The notes under the pieces: generated by a model
The model's database searches: none
The model's input: the letters and a program-made list of their open reading frames with translations, nothing else
What the model was told of the DNA's origin: nothing
Shown: in pieces, positions 46,522 through 55,570 of the stretch
Numbering within the stretch: position 1 is the first letter of the stretch
Layout of the letters: each line of letters starts with the position of its first letter
Assembly: GCF_003626735.1 (NCBI RefSeq)
Contig: NZ_RBHX01000001.1
Location: 2,790,001-2,854,000, forward strand
DNA: 64,000 bases
Direction of reading: 5' to 3'
DNA from: Microbacterium sp. CGR2
GTDB taxonomy: Bacteria; Actinomycetota; Actinomycetes; Actinomycetales; Microbacteriaceae
Program-made: the position numbers and the translations under genes

Positions 46522-47537
46522 CCGGATCTCTCGCCAGACGGCCCAGCGGTCCCTTCCGGGTGGGCGACCGTGTCCAGCTCACGGGGCCGAAGGGTCGCCT
46601 GCACACCGTCACCCTGCGCGAAGACGGCGAGCTGCACACGCATCAGGGTGTGCTGCGGCACAGCGACCTGATCGGACTGCCCGACGGCTCGGTCGTGCCG
46701 AACAGCTCCGGTCATGAATACCTCGCGCTGCGACCACTGCTGCGCGACTTCGCCATGTCGATGCCTCGTGGGGCTGCGATCGTGTACCCGAAGGATGCCG
46801 CGCAGATCGTGATGCAGGCGGATATCTTCCCCGGAGCGACGGTCGTCGAGGCCGGAGTGGGGTCCGGGGCTCTGTCGCTGGCGCTGCTGCGCGCCGTGGG
46901 GCCCGTCGGCCAGCTGATCTCGTTCGAGCGCCGTGAAGACTTCGCCGATGTGGCGCGGGCGAACATCGAGACGTTCTTCGGCGAGCAGCCTCCCTTCTGG
47001 CGGGTGGTGGTCGGAGATCTGGTCGAGGCACTGCCGCACGAGACCACGGCAGGCACCGTCGACCGCGTCGTGCTCGACATGCTCGCCCCGTGGGAGTGCA
47101 TGGATGCCGTCGCCGACGCCCTCACCCCGGGCGGCGTGGTCCTCTGCTACGTGGCCACGGCGACGCAGCTCTCCCGTGTCGCCGAGTACATCCGCGGAAC
47201 CGGCCTCTTCACCGACCCGGAGGCGTCGGAGACCATGGTGCGCGGGTGGCATGTGGAAGGGCTCGCGGTCCGTCCCGATCACCGCATGGTCGCGCACACC
47301 GGCTTCCTGCTGACCGCGCGTCGGCTCGCCCCCGGGGCCGTGGCTCCATCGGTGAAGCGTCGCGCGTCCAAGAGCAGCTACGGCGATGTCGACGTCGAGC
47401 AGTGGACCCCCGGGGCGGTCGGTGACCGGGAGATCACCGACAAGAACCTGCGAAAGCGCGCACGGGAGGCGAGTAAAGCGGCCGAAGGGGCACGCCTGGC
47501 CGCGACGTCGCGCGAATCGGACCGGTCGACGGAATAG
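46518..47537 (+). CDS. trmI: tRNA (adenine-58-N1)-methyltransferase
   Basis: 339 residues. A small N-terminal beta domain (FRVGDRVQLTGPKGRLHTVTL) precedes the Rossmann methyltransferase with SAM motif VVEAGVGSGALSLALLRAVG. VDRVVLDMLAPWE is motif IV. Makes m1A58 in the T loop of tRNA as a tetramer. The C-terminal tail is basic and unstructured. In mycobacteria this gene (Rv2118c) precedes the mpa-dop-pup-prcBA-pafA block; here it is followed directly by an FKBP-like lipoprotein and pafB. Confidence 0.94.
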   Translation: MTGSLARRPSGPFRVGDRVQLTGPKGRLHTVTLREDGELHTHQGVLRHSDLIGLPDGSVVPNSSGHEYLALRPLLRDFAMSMPRGAAIVYPKDAAQIVMQADIFPGATVVEAGVGSGALSLALLRAVGPVGQLISFERREDFADVARANIETFFGEQPPFWRVVVGDLVEALPHETTAGTVDRVVLDMLAPWECMDAVADALTPGGVVLCYVATATQLSRVAEYIRGTGLFTDPEASETMVRGWHVEGLAVRPDHRMVAHTGFLLTARRLAPGAVAPSVKRRASKSSYGDVDVEQWTPGAVGDREITDKNLRKRAREASKAAEGARLAATSRESDRSTE

Positions 47538-47547
47538 ACTGGAGGGC

Positions 47548-48480
47548 GTGCGTAAAACGTCCGCCGTTCTGGCCTCCCTCAGCCTTGCTGCCCTCGCCCT
47601 GACGGGCTGCACCGCCACGGCGCCCTCCGACGGCGCCTCGTGCGAGCGAGAGGCCGATGCGAAGAGCATCCAGGACGCGGTGACCATCGAGGGCGACCTC
47701 GGCACCGCTCCGGAGGTCACGGTGTACTCGCCGCTCACGCTCGAAGACTCCGCGATCGCGAACGTCATCGTGGGCGATGGCCGCACGGTCGTCAACGGAC
47801 AGCAGGCCCTCACCGTGGAACTTTCGATCTTCAGCGGAGAGACGGGCGAGAAGGTCTACGCGACGGCCTACGACGAGGCGAACGGGCAGGTCTCAAACGC
47901 CGACTACTGGGCGACGCAGTCACCCGGTCTCGAGAAGGCGTTCGAGTGCGTGACCGAAGGGTCGCGCATCATCGCAGGGCTCACCCCGGACGACTTCGGC
48001 GTCGAGGCGCTCGCGGGGCTCGGCCTGTCCGATGACGACAACATGGTCTTCGTCATCGATGTGCTCGACGTGTTCCTCTCGAAGGCCGAGGGCGCGCATC
48101 AGTTCAACGACGCGAGCGGCATGCCGACCGTCGTCCGTGCTCCCGACGGCACCCCCGGCGTGATCATCCCGGACAATGACGCACCCGCCGAGCAGGTCGA
48201 GCAGACCCTCATCAAAGGCGACGGCGAAGAGGTCGCAGCAGATCAGATCCCGCTGGTGAACGTGACCGCGGTGAACTGGGACGACAAGAGCGTCGTCACG
48301 AGCACCTGGGGTCAGGGTCCTACAGGCGACCTCGCGTCGACGGCTCCCACCGTCGCCGAAGCGCTGGTCGGCCAGACCGTCGGCTCTCAGATCCTCGTCG
48401 TCACGCCCGGCGCCGAGGGCGCGGGCGCGGTGGCCTACGTCGTCGACATCCTGGGCGCAGTGACCGCGCCGACGCAGTGA
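47548..48480 (+). CDS. FKBP-like lipoprotein with two diverged PPIase domains
   Basis: 310 residues. The signal peptide ends in lipobox LTGC with C21 as the lipidated residue. Two FKBP-like repeats can be seen, at about 35-180 (ending NMVFVIDVLDVF) and 200-305 (TLIKGDGEEVAADQIPLVNV ... VAYVVDILGA). Aromatic residues that form the proline pocket are mostly missing, so a chaperone or structural role may be more likely than isomerase activity. GTG at 47548 has GGAGGG and TAGACT just upstream. The end overlaps pafB. Confidence 0.8.
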   Translation: MRKTSAVLASLSLAALALTGCTATAPSDGASCEREADAKSIQDAVTIEGDLGTAPEVTVYSPLTLEDSAIANVIVGDGRTVVNGQQALTVELSIFSGETGEKVYATAYDEANGQVSNADYWATQSPGLEKAFECVTEGSRIIAGLTPDDFGVEALAGLGLSDDDNMVFVIDVLDVFLSKAEGAHQFNDASGMPTVVRAPDGTPGVIIPDNDAPAEQVEQTLIKGDGEEVAADQIPLVNVTAVNWDDKSVVTSTWGQGPTGDLASTAPTVAEALVGQTVGSQILVVTPGAEGAGAVAYVVDILGAVTAPTQ

Positions 48481-49472
48481 TGGCAGCCCGGATCCCCGCG
48501 GAGGAGCGTCTCACGAATCTCGTGGTGGCGCTGATGGCCACGGAGATCGGGCTCACCAAGCAGCAGATTCTCGACAACGTGTCGGGGTACCGCCAGCGTG
48601 CCGATGCCGGGGCCCGTTCGGACGCCCTCGAGAAGATGTTCGAGCGCGACAAGGAAGAACTGCGGTCCCTCGGCGTGCCGATCGAGACGCTCGGCGATGT
48701 CGCGGACCCGAATGACCTTCGCGAAGCGCGCTACCGCATTCCGCAGGCGGAGTACGACCTTCCGAGCGACATCGAGTTCACCGCCGCCGAGATGGCCGTG
48801 CTGCGGCTCGCCGGCAGCGTGTGGAGCGCGGAATCCGCGTCCGGCGACGCGCAGTCCGGCGTGCGCAAGATCCGCGCTCTCGGCATCGACGGAGATGAGC
48901 CGATCATCGGTTTCGCGCCGCGGATCACGGCTCGTGACGCAGCGTTCTCACCGCTGCAGGAGGCCATCGAGAAAAGCCGGGTGGTGGTGTTCGACTATCT
49001 GAAGCCCGGAGAGTCGGTGCCTCGTCGGCGCAGCATCCGTCCTCTCGCGCTCGTCGACTACGAAGCGCGCTGGCATGTGTTCGGTGTCGACGTCGATGTG
49101 AACGAGGATCGCACCTTCCTGCTCAGCCGGATCGTGGGCGACGTCAAGATCACGACGAAGACGTTCGACCCGTCCTTGCGTGACGCAGCGGGGGAGCGGG
49201 CGCTCGCGGGGCTCGAGCAGGTCGCGGCCGAGAATTCCGCGTTGCTGGAGATCACTCCCGGCACCGAGGCGGCGCTGCGGCTCGGTCGGCGCGCGACCCC
49301 TGCAGCCCAGGGGATCACGGTGCCGTTCGTCGATCTGCACATCTTCGCGGACGAGCTGGCTTCCTACGGTCCCGAGGTGCGAGTGGTCGAGCCCGCGCTT
49401 CTGCGGGAAGCCGTCATCGCACGGCTTCAGACCGTCGTCGACGCCCATCAGGGCGGGGAGGAGCCGCGATGA
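48480..49472 (+). CDS. pafB: PafB, WYL-domain transcriptional regulator
   Basis: 330 residues. An N-terminal winged helix-turn-helix (ERLTNLVVALMATEIGLTKQQI, DALEKMFERDKEELRSLG) is followed by a WYL domain (residues 170-240, RRRSIRPLALVDYEARWHVFGVD) and a C-terminal WCX-like extension. PafB and PafC form the heterodimer that activates the LexA-independent DNA-damage response in mycobacteria. The start overlaps the FKBP stop (TGATG). Confidence 0.92.
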   Translation: MAARIPAEERLTNLVVALMATEIGLTKQQILDNVSGYRQRADAGARSDALEKMFERDKEELRSLGVPIETLGDVADPNDLREARYRIPQAEYDLPSDIEFTAAEMAVLRLAGSVWSAESASGDAQSGVRKIRALGIDGDEPIIGFAPRITARDAAFSPLQEAIEKSRVVVFDYLKPGESVPRRRSIRPLALVDYEARWHVFGVDVDVNEDRTFLLSRIVGDVKITTKTFDPSLRDAAGERALAGLEQVAAENSALLEITPGTEAALRLGRRATPAAQGITVPFVDLHIFADELASYGPEVRVVEPALLREAVIARLQTVVDAHQGGEEPR

Positions 49473-50452
49473 GTTCTCAGCCCAAGCCGTTGCTGGCCGC
49501 GGATCGCGTGCGCCTCTATCTGACTCTCGTCCCCTACCTGCTGGAGCACAAACAGGTCTCCCTCGCGGAGGCTGCGGACGAGTTCGGAGTCACGCCCCAG
49601 GAGATGCGGGGAATGGTCGAGAAGCTGACCGTGATCGGCCTCCCCGGTGAGTCGGGATACTGGCAGCAGCCGCAGGAGATGTTCGACATCAACTGGGACC
49701 TGCTCGACCACGAGGACATCATCGAGATCACCCACGATGTGGCGCTGCGGCGCGTTCCCCGATTCACCGCTCGTGAAGCGGCTGCATTGCTGGCGGGCCT
49801 CCAGATGGTCGCTGCGGTACCGGCGGTGTCCGACTCCGGTCTGGTCGCGGGTCTGATCTCCAAGCTCTCCCGAGGAGCAGCTGACGCGCCCGCCGATGTG
49901 GTGATCGCTCCCAGCGCGGTCGATGCGGTCCGCGAGGTGGTGGCACGTGGCGTGCAGAACGGCGTGGCGGTTTCGTTCACCTATCAGGCACCGGATGCCG
50001 CACCGACGACCCGAACCGTCGATCCGATGCAGATATTGATCACCAACGGTCAGTGGTATCTGCAGGGCTGGTGCCACATGCGCCGGGCCATGCGCACCTT
50101 CCACCTCGACCGCGTGAGCGAGCCGACGCTCACCGACATCCCGATCACGCACGCGGGGGACCAGGTGCCCGAGGCCTTCGCGGGTCTCGAAGATGAACGT
50201 GAGGTCACCGTCCGCGTGTCCGAACGATTCGCCCCACTGTTGAGCGGCTTTCTGCCCGCCGAGACGCTCGAGGCGGTGGACGGAACCGTGACCGCGCACC
50301 TGCACCTGGCTGACCCCCGGGGGATCAAGAGGCTCGCCGCGCGGTTCGGGGGAGCGATGGAGGTGGTCGAGCCCGGCCTGGCTCGCATCGCGACCCGTGA
50401 GTGGGCGGCCTCCGGACTCGACCTCTATCGCCACCCCGACACCGAGGATTGA
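49469..50452 (+). CDS. pafC: PafC, WYL-domain transcriptional regulator
   Basis: 327 residues, partner of PafB. The N-terminal HTH is RVRLYLTLVPYLLEHKQVSLAEAADEFGVTPQEMRGMVEKL (two segments). The WYL domain is near residues 160-210 (TRTVDPMQILITNGQWYLQG) with the WCX extension after it. It overlaps pafB by 4 bases. In mycobacteria pafBC follow pafA; no pafA is present here. Confidence 0.92.
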   Translation: MSSQPKPLLAADRVRLYLTLVPYLLEHKQVSLAEAADEFGVTPQEMRGMVEKLTVIGLPGESGYWQQPQEMFDINWDLLDHEDIIEITHDVALRRVPRFTAREAAALLAGLQMVAAVPAVSDSGLVAGLISKLSRGAADAPADVVIAPSAVDAVREVVARGVQNGVAVSFTYQAPDAAPTTRTVDPMQILITNGQWYLQGWCHMRRAMRTFHLDRVSEPTLTDIPITHAGDQVPEAFAGLEDEREVTVRVSERFAPLLSGFLPAETLEAVDGTVTAHLHLADPRGIKRLAARFGGAMEVVEPGLARIATREWAASGLDLYRHPDTED

Positions 50453-50456
50453 TCTG

Positions 50457-50462
50457 TAGACT
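50457..50462 (+). promoter_or_regulatory. Promoter -10 candidate upstream of tatA
   Basis: TAGACT lies 34 bases before the tatA ATG, just after the pafC stop, and could start a leadered tat transcript. Confidence 0.3.
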
Positions 50463-50496
50463 GAGCATCACGCCTACCGAAGACGGGAACCAAGAC

Positions 50497-50733
50497 ATGT
50501 TCGCAGGAATGCAAGGCTGGCACCTCCTCATCGTGCTCGCCGTGATCCTCCTTCTGTTCGGTGCTGCGAAGCTGCCGGCGCTCGCGAAGAGCATGGGTCA
50601 GTCCGCCCGCGTGTTCAAGGGCGAGATGAAGGCCATGAAGGAAGAAGATGCGACGCGCAACGACGCCGTCGTCGCCGAGCCCACCACGGTGAAGGACTCC
50701 GGCGCCGACCCTGAAACTCCGCCTCGCGCCTGA
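50497..50733 (+). CDS. tatA: Sec-independent protein translocase subunit TatA
   Basis: 78 residues. One N-terminal membrane helix (WHLLIVLAVILLLFGAAKLPALAKSMG) with the FG hinge leads into an amphipathic helix (ARVFKGEMKAMKEED) and an acidic tail. It oligomerises to widen the membrane for folded Tat substrates. tatC follows in 6 bases. No tatB lies here, as is usual for the actinobacterial tatA-tatC pair. Confidence 0.94.
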   Translation: MFAGMQGWHLLIVLAVILLLFGAAKLPALAKSMGQSARVFKGEMKAMKEEDATRNDAVVAEPTTVKDSGADPETPPRA

Positions 50734-50739
50734 CCGCCC

Positions 50740-51549
50740 GTGGCAACGATGGAACCACCCGTGAAGCCGAAGGCGGATCGGGACCGGCGGATGTCGCTCG
50801 GTGCGCATCTCGTCGAGCTGCGCAAGCGGCTGATGTACGCGGCGCTCGCGTTGGTCGTGGGAATGGTGATCGCGTTCATCGTGGCTGATCCGGTGATTCA
50901 CTTCATCACGGAGCCGATCCGCATCATCACCGAGAAGCGCGGTGACGACTTCAGCGCCTTGAACTTCGGCACGGTCACCGCCGCCTTCGATATGCGGATG
51001 CGTATCGCGTTCTCGATCGGCCTGTTCATCTCGGCCCCGGTCTGGCTGTGGCAGATCTGGGCGTTCATCATGCCCGGCCTGACCCGCAAGGAGGTCAGGT
51101 ACACGATCGGTTTCGTCCTGGCCGCGGTCCCGCTGTTCTTCGCCGGCTGCTACCTGGGTGTGATGATCATGCCCCACGTGATCGAGCTCATGTGGAGCTT
51201 CACACCCGAGGGCGCGACGAACTTCTACTACGCACAGGAGTACTACGACTTCGTCTTCAAGCTGATGATCGTCATCGGAGTCTCGTTCGTGCTGCCGGTG
51301 TTCCTCGTCGCCCTGAACTTCGCAGGCGTCATGTCCGGGCGCGCCATTCTCAAGGGCTGGCGCTGGGCCATCGTCATCGCGACCGTGTTCGCGGCGCTCG
51401 CGACGCCGGCCGCCGACGTGGTCAGCATGCTCATGCTGGCGGGAATCCTCGTCGTTCTGTTCTTCGCCGCCGCTGGACTCTCGCTGCTCTTCGACAAGCG
51501 CAAACGCAAGCGCAACGCTGCGGCGGGGCTGCTGGCGGATCCCGTATGA
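50740..51549 (+). CDS. tatC: Sec-independent protein translocase subunit TatC
   Basis: 269 residues with six membrane helices. The N-terminal MSLGAHLVELRKRLMYAALAL is the signature region that reads the twin-arginine signal. Further family segments are WLWQIWAFIMPGLTRKE and FSLEFFFF-like VPLFFAGCYLGVMIMP. The C terminus is basic. The stop overlaps the helicase start (ATGA). The GTG at 50740 is the likely start; an ATG at 50749 is the alternative. Confidence 0.95.
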   Translation: MATMEPPVKPKADRDRRMSLGAHLVELRKRLMYAALALVVGMVIAFIVADPVIHFITEPIRIITEKRGDDFSALNFGTVTAAFDMRMRIAFSIGLFISAPVWLWQIWAFIMPGLTRKEVRYTIGFVLAAVPLFFAGCYLGVMIMPHVIELMWSFTPEGATNFYYAQEYYDFVFKLMIVIGVSFVLPVFLVALNFAGVMSGRAILKGWRWAIVIATVFAALATPAADVVSMLMLAGILVVLFFAAAGLSLLFDKRKRKRNAAAGLLADPV

Positions 51550-54020
51550 CATCACCTTCCGACCGGTACGCGCAAGCGCGGCAAGCCGCAGAGAACCCGC
51601 ACACGACGGCGTTCGCCGAGCGACAGAAATTCGACCTCGACCCGTTCCAGGTCGCCGGTTGTCATGCGTTGGAGAGTGGCAAGAGCGTGCTCGTCGCCGC
51701 TCCGACAGGGGCAGGCAAGACGATCGTCGGTGAGTTCGCGATCCACCTCGCCATGCAGACTGCGAGCGACAAGGCGTTCTACACGACGCCGATGAAAGCC
51801 CTGTCGAATCAGAAGTTCCGCGAGCTCGTCGAGGTGTATGGCGCCGACCAGGTCGGTCTGCTCACGGGCGACACGAACATCAACGGCAACGCTCGCATCG
51901 TGGTGATGACCACCGAGGTGCTCCGCAACATGATCTACGCGGATTCGGCGGCCCTCCGCGAGCTCCGCTACGTGATCATGGACGAGGTGCATTACCTCGC
52001 TGACCGGTTCCGCGGGGCGGTGTGGGAAGAAGTCATCATCCATCTTCCGCAGCACGTCCGGCTGGTGTCGCTGAGCGCGACCGTGTCGAACGCGGAGGAG
52101 TTCGGCGACTGGCTCGACACCGTCCGCGGCGACACGGAAGTCATCGTCTCCGAGATCCGGCCCGTCCCGCTCGAGCAGCACGTCCTCGTGCGCGACGACC
52201 TGCTCCCGCTGTTCGACGACCGGGCGGGGATCGCGACCGCGCAGGTCAACCAGGAACTCATGCGCATCCGCTCCTTCACCGGATCGCACTATGAGAACAA
52301 CCGGCGCACGCAGTCCTACATCAGTGAGCGCCACGCAGGACGACAGGCGAAGCGTCCGCAGCGCGGCGGTCGCCGACCGGTCCGCTCGGCCGACATGCAA
52401 CGCATCGAGCGGATGGATCGCCCTGATGTGATCAAGCTCCTCGAGCGCTCGAATCTGCTTCCCGCGATCTTCTTCATCTTCAGTCGAGTGGGATGCGACG
52501 CGGCGGTGCAGCAGGTTCGCCGTTCCGGGATCCGTCTCACCTCCAGCGAGGAGAAGGCCGAGATTCGCGCGCTCGTCGAGGACCGCACCCGGACCCTGCA
52601 CGACGAAGACCTCGGTGTGCTGGGCTATTGGGACTGGTTGGAGAATCTCGAGCGAGGTGTCGCCGCCCATCACGCGGGGCTTCTTCCCGCCTTCAAAGAA
52701 GTCGTCGAAGAGCTCTACCGTCGAAAACTCGTCAAAGTCGTGTTCGCGACGGAGACCTTGGCGCTCGGCATCAACATGCCCGCGCGCACGGTCGTGCTGG
52801 AGAAGATGGAGAAGTTCAACGGCGAAGCGCGAGTCGCGATCACGTCCGGGGAGTACACACAGCTCACGGGACGCGCCGGGCGTCGGGGGATCGACGTCGA
52901 AGGCCATGCCGTCGTGCAGTGGACCGAGGGCATGGATCCGCAGGCTGTCGCCGCTCTCGCTTCGCGCCGCACCTACCCGCTGAACTCCAGTTTCCGGCCC
53001 ACCTACAACATGGCCGTCAACCTGATCGACCTGTTCGGGAAGGCGCGGGCCCGACAGATCTTGGAGTCGTCCTTCGCACAGTTCCAGGCCGACCGCGCTG
53101 TCGTGGGGCTTGCTCGAGAGGTGCGCCAGGCCGAGGAATCACTCGCGGGCTATCGCTCGTCGATGACATGCGAACACGGGGACTACCTGGAGTACGCGGC
53201 GATCCGCCGTGAACTCAGCGACCTCGAGAAGAAGAATCGTCAGGATTCGCAAGCGCCCCGGGCTTCCCGCGACAAGCGGATGAAGCGCATCCAATCCCTG
53301 CGCACGCAGATGCAGAGGCACCCCTGCCACCGTTGTCCCGATCGCGAGGCGCATGCCCGCTGGGCCGAGCGGTACTGGAAGCTGAAGCGACAGACCGACC
53401 GCATCCGACGTCAGATCGAGACGCGGACCGGAACCGTGGCGCGCGTTTTCGACCGGGTCGTCGAAGTGCTGGAGACGCTCGACTACGTGACGGAGATCGA
53501 CGGCGAGACAGCTCTCACGGAGTCCGGGCGTACGATGCGGCGGATCTACGGCGAGCGTGATCTCCTCGTCGCCGAGTCGCTTCGACAGGGCCTCTGGTCG
53601 GGGCTCGACGCCCCTTCGTTGGCAGCCATGGCATGCTGCCTCGTATACGAGCCGCGCAGGGACGAGGCGAGCGCGGGGGAGCGCGGTCTGCCGCGCGGGG
53701 CTTTCCGCACCGCATATGAGAAGACCACGACGCTCTGGGCCGAACTGGACGATCTCGAGCAGGACCATCACCTGCCCGGATCGGAGCCGCTTGCCGCGGG
53801 CCTCGCCGGAGCCATGCATGCCTGGGCACGCGGGGGCATGCTGGACCGTGTACTGATCGACGCCGATATGGCCGCCGGTGACTTCGTGCGCTGGGCGAAG
53901 CAGACGATCGATCTCCTCGACCAGCTCTCCATCGTCGCTGAGGACGGTGCGCTCGCGCGTACAGCGCGCACCGCACTCGACGGAGTGCGGCGGGGGATCG
54001 TCGCCTACTCGTCGATGTGA
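51546..54020 (+). CDS. helY: Ski2/Mtr4-like DEAD/DEAH-box RNA helicase
   Basis: 824 residues. Motif I is VAAPTGAGKTIVGEFA, II VIMDEVHYLADRFRG, III SLSATVSNAEEF. Motif V is TETLALGINMPARTVVLE and motif VI is QLTGRAGRRGID. A Cys-rich segment, MTCEHGDYLE ... HPCHRCPDREAHARW, lies in the C-terminal third. Resembles mycobacterial HelY (Rv2092c type), which also follows tatC. Probably acts in RNA turnover. ATG 51546 overlaps the tatC stop; a longer upstream frame would run through tatC. Confidence 0.93.
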   Translation: MTSPSDRYAQARQAAENPHTTAFAERQKFDLDPFQVAGCHALESGKSVLVAAPTGAGKTIVGEFAIHLAMQTASDKAFYTTPMKALSNQKFRELVEVYGADQVGLLTGDTNINGNARIVVMTTEVLRNMIYADSAALRELRYVIMDEVHYLADRFRGAVWEEVIIHLPQHVRLVSLSATVSNAEEFGDWLDTVRGDTEVIVSEIRPVPLEQHVLVRDDLLPLFDDRAGIATAQVNQELMRIRSFTGSHYENNRRTQSYISERHAGRQAKRPQRGGRRPVRSADMQRIERMDRPDVIKLLERSNLLPAIFFIFSRVGCDAAVQQVRRSGIRLTSSEEKAEIRALVEDRTRTLHDEDLGVLGYWDWLENLERGVAAHHAGLLPAFKEVVEELYRRKLVKVVFATETLALGINMPARTVVLEKMEKFNGEARVAITSGEYTQLTGRAGRRGIDVEGHAVVQWTEGMDPQAVAALASRRTYPLNSSFRPTYNMAVNLIDLFGKARARQILESSFAQFQADRAVVGLAREVRQAEESLAGYRSSMTCEHGDYLEYAAIRRELSDLEKKNRQDSQAPRASRDKRMKRIQSLRTQMQRHPCHRCPDREAHARWAERYWKLKRQTDRIRRQIETRTGTVARVFDRVVEVLETLDYVTEIDGETALTESGRTMRRIYGERDLLVAESLRQGLWSGLDAPSLAAMACCLVYEPRRDEASAGERGLPRGAFRTAYEKTTTLWAELDDLEQDHHLPGSEPLAAGLAGAMHAWARGGMLDRVLIDADMAAGDFVRWAKQTIDLLDQLSIVAEDGALARTARTALDGVRRGIVAYSSM

Positions 54021-55570
54021 GCGCGGATCCCATGTCTCAAGCCCCCGTGCGTCAGCGTGCGTTGCTGCCCTTATGGGTGGCGATGATCACCGCCGCGGCT
54101 TCGGCGTTCCTGATGAACCTCGCGTATCCGGATGCCGGCGTCTGGGCTCTCGCCTTCCCGTCCGCGGCGCTCCTGCTGCTTTCGCTGATCGGGCGAAGAG
54201 CCGGTGGCGCGTTCCTGGTCGGACTCGTCTACGGCATCGTGTTCTTCGCCCTCCTCGTGTCGTGGACCTCCCGCTACCTCGGCCCGATCCCCTGGGCGGC
54301 ATTGAGCGTGGTGGAGGGCGGCCTGACTGCACTCGCCCTGATCCTGATCTCGCTCGCGTACCGGTGGATACCTCGTGCACTCCCTGGCACGGCAGCGAGG
54401 CTGCTGGTGCTTCCGGCGGTGGTCGCCGCGCTCTGGGTCGGGCGAGAGGTCTTCGTCGGCTCGTGGCCGTACGGAGGCTTCCCGTGGGCGCGGATCGGTA
54501 TGAGCCAGGCAGAGAGTCCGCTCGCGCCGGTCTCCTCATGGCTCGGCGTCAGCGGTCTCGGATTCCTGATGGTGCTGCTCGTCGCCGTGGTGATCGAGAT
54601 CGTCCGTCTGCGAGCATGGCAGCACACGCGCCGCGTGCTCGTCCCCGCCGTGCTCGTGCCGGCCGCGCTGGTCATCGTCCTGCTGGCGACCCCGCTCTTT
54701 CCCACGTCGGTGTCCGGCTCGATGCGCATCGCTGCCGTGCAGGGAAACGGTCCCACAGGCTACTTCGATGACCGAGAGCCGTATGCGGTCATCCAGGCGC
54801 AGACGGACGCGACGCGGCCGCTGTACGGTGAAGACGTCGATCTCCTCGTGTGGCCGGAGGGTTCACTCGACGGCGATCCGTTTCGGAGCGATGACCTGGC
54901 TCGCCGTATGACGCTCGTCGCGACGAGGATCGATGCGCCACTGCTCGCCAACGCAGCGACCGCGCGCGATGGCCTCTACTACAACACCTCGATGCTGTGG
55001 ACGGACGACGGCACCGCCTCGCAGATCCATGACAAGCGGCATCCGGTGCCGTTCGGAGAGTATGTTCCCGATCGCGCGTTCTACGGTGCGCTCGCGCCGG
55101 ATCTGATCGGACTCATCCAACGCGAGTACAGTCCGGGGTCCAATCCGCCGATCGTCGAGATCGGAGACGTGAAGGTCGGTCTGGCCATCTGCTTCGACGT
55201 GATCTACGACGACGTTCTCACCGAAGCGCTCCAGGGCGGAGCGCAGGTGTTGGTCTTCCAGACCAACAACGCCGACTTCCGCGGCACCGACGAGAACCTG
55301 CAACAGCTGGGTTTCGCCCGGATGCGGGCGATCGAGACCGGGCGCAACGTGGTGAACATCTCCACGGTCGGCACCAGTCAGATCATCCGTCCTGACGGCT
55401 CGACCGTGACGAGCCTGGACGCGGATGAGGCCGGTGCGATGCTCGAGGATGTCGAACTCCGCACCGGCCTCACGGCTGGTGTCGTTCTGGGCCCGTGGAT
55501 CCAGCAGCTGCTGTTCTGGGGCGGTCTGGGCGCGCTGGTGGTCGGGTGGTTGCGCGCCCGACGGCGCTAG
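54017..55570 (+). CDS. lnt: Apolipoprotein N-acyltransferase
   Basis: 517 residues. About seven N-terminal membrane helices are followed by a nitrilase-like periplasmic domain. The catalytic triad is Glu in VWPEGSLDG, Lys in DKRHPVPFGEY and Cys in AICFDVIYDD. A final membrane helix is at the C terminus. Transfers an acyl chain to the lipoprotein N-terminal cysteine. The GTG start overlaps the helY stop. It shares the last four bases (CTAG) with the convergent rbpA stop. Confidence 0.93.
   Translation: MSADPMSQAPVRQRALLPLWVAMITAAASAFLMNLAYPDAGVWALAFPSAALLLLSLIGRRAGGAFLVGLVYGIVFFALLVSWTSRYLGPIPWAALSVVEGGLTALALILISLAYRWIPRALPGTAARLLVLPAVVAALWVGREVFVGSWPYGGFPWARIGMSQAESPLAPVSSWLGVSGLGFLMVLLVAVVIEIVRLRAWQHTRRVLVPAVLVPAALVIVLLATPLFPTSVSGSMRIAAVQGNGPTGYFDDREPYAVIQAQTDATRPLYGEDVDLLVWPEGSLDGDPFRSDDLARRMTLVATRIDAPLLANAATARDGLYYNTSMLWTDDGTASQIHDKRHPVPFGEYVPDRAFYGALAPDLIGLIQREYSPGSNPPIVEIGDVKVGLAICFDVIYDDVLTEALQGGAQVLVFQTNNADFRGTDENLQQLGFARMRAIETGRNVVNISTVGTSQIIRPDGSTVTSLDADEAGAMLEDVELRTGLTAGVVLGPWIQQLLFWGGLGALVVGWLRARRR

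Noticed and set aside
45789..47813. A 674-codon minus-strand frame across HAD, trmI and the lipoprotein
   Set aside because: It would cover three coupled plus-strand genes with recognisable motifs; its own translation is repetitive and without family features.
48480..50452. Two WYL regulators as CRISPR- or defence-linked
   Set aside because: Their order and position before tatA-tatC match pafB-pafC of other actinobacteria.
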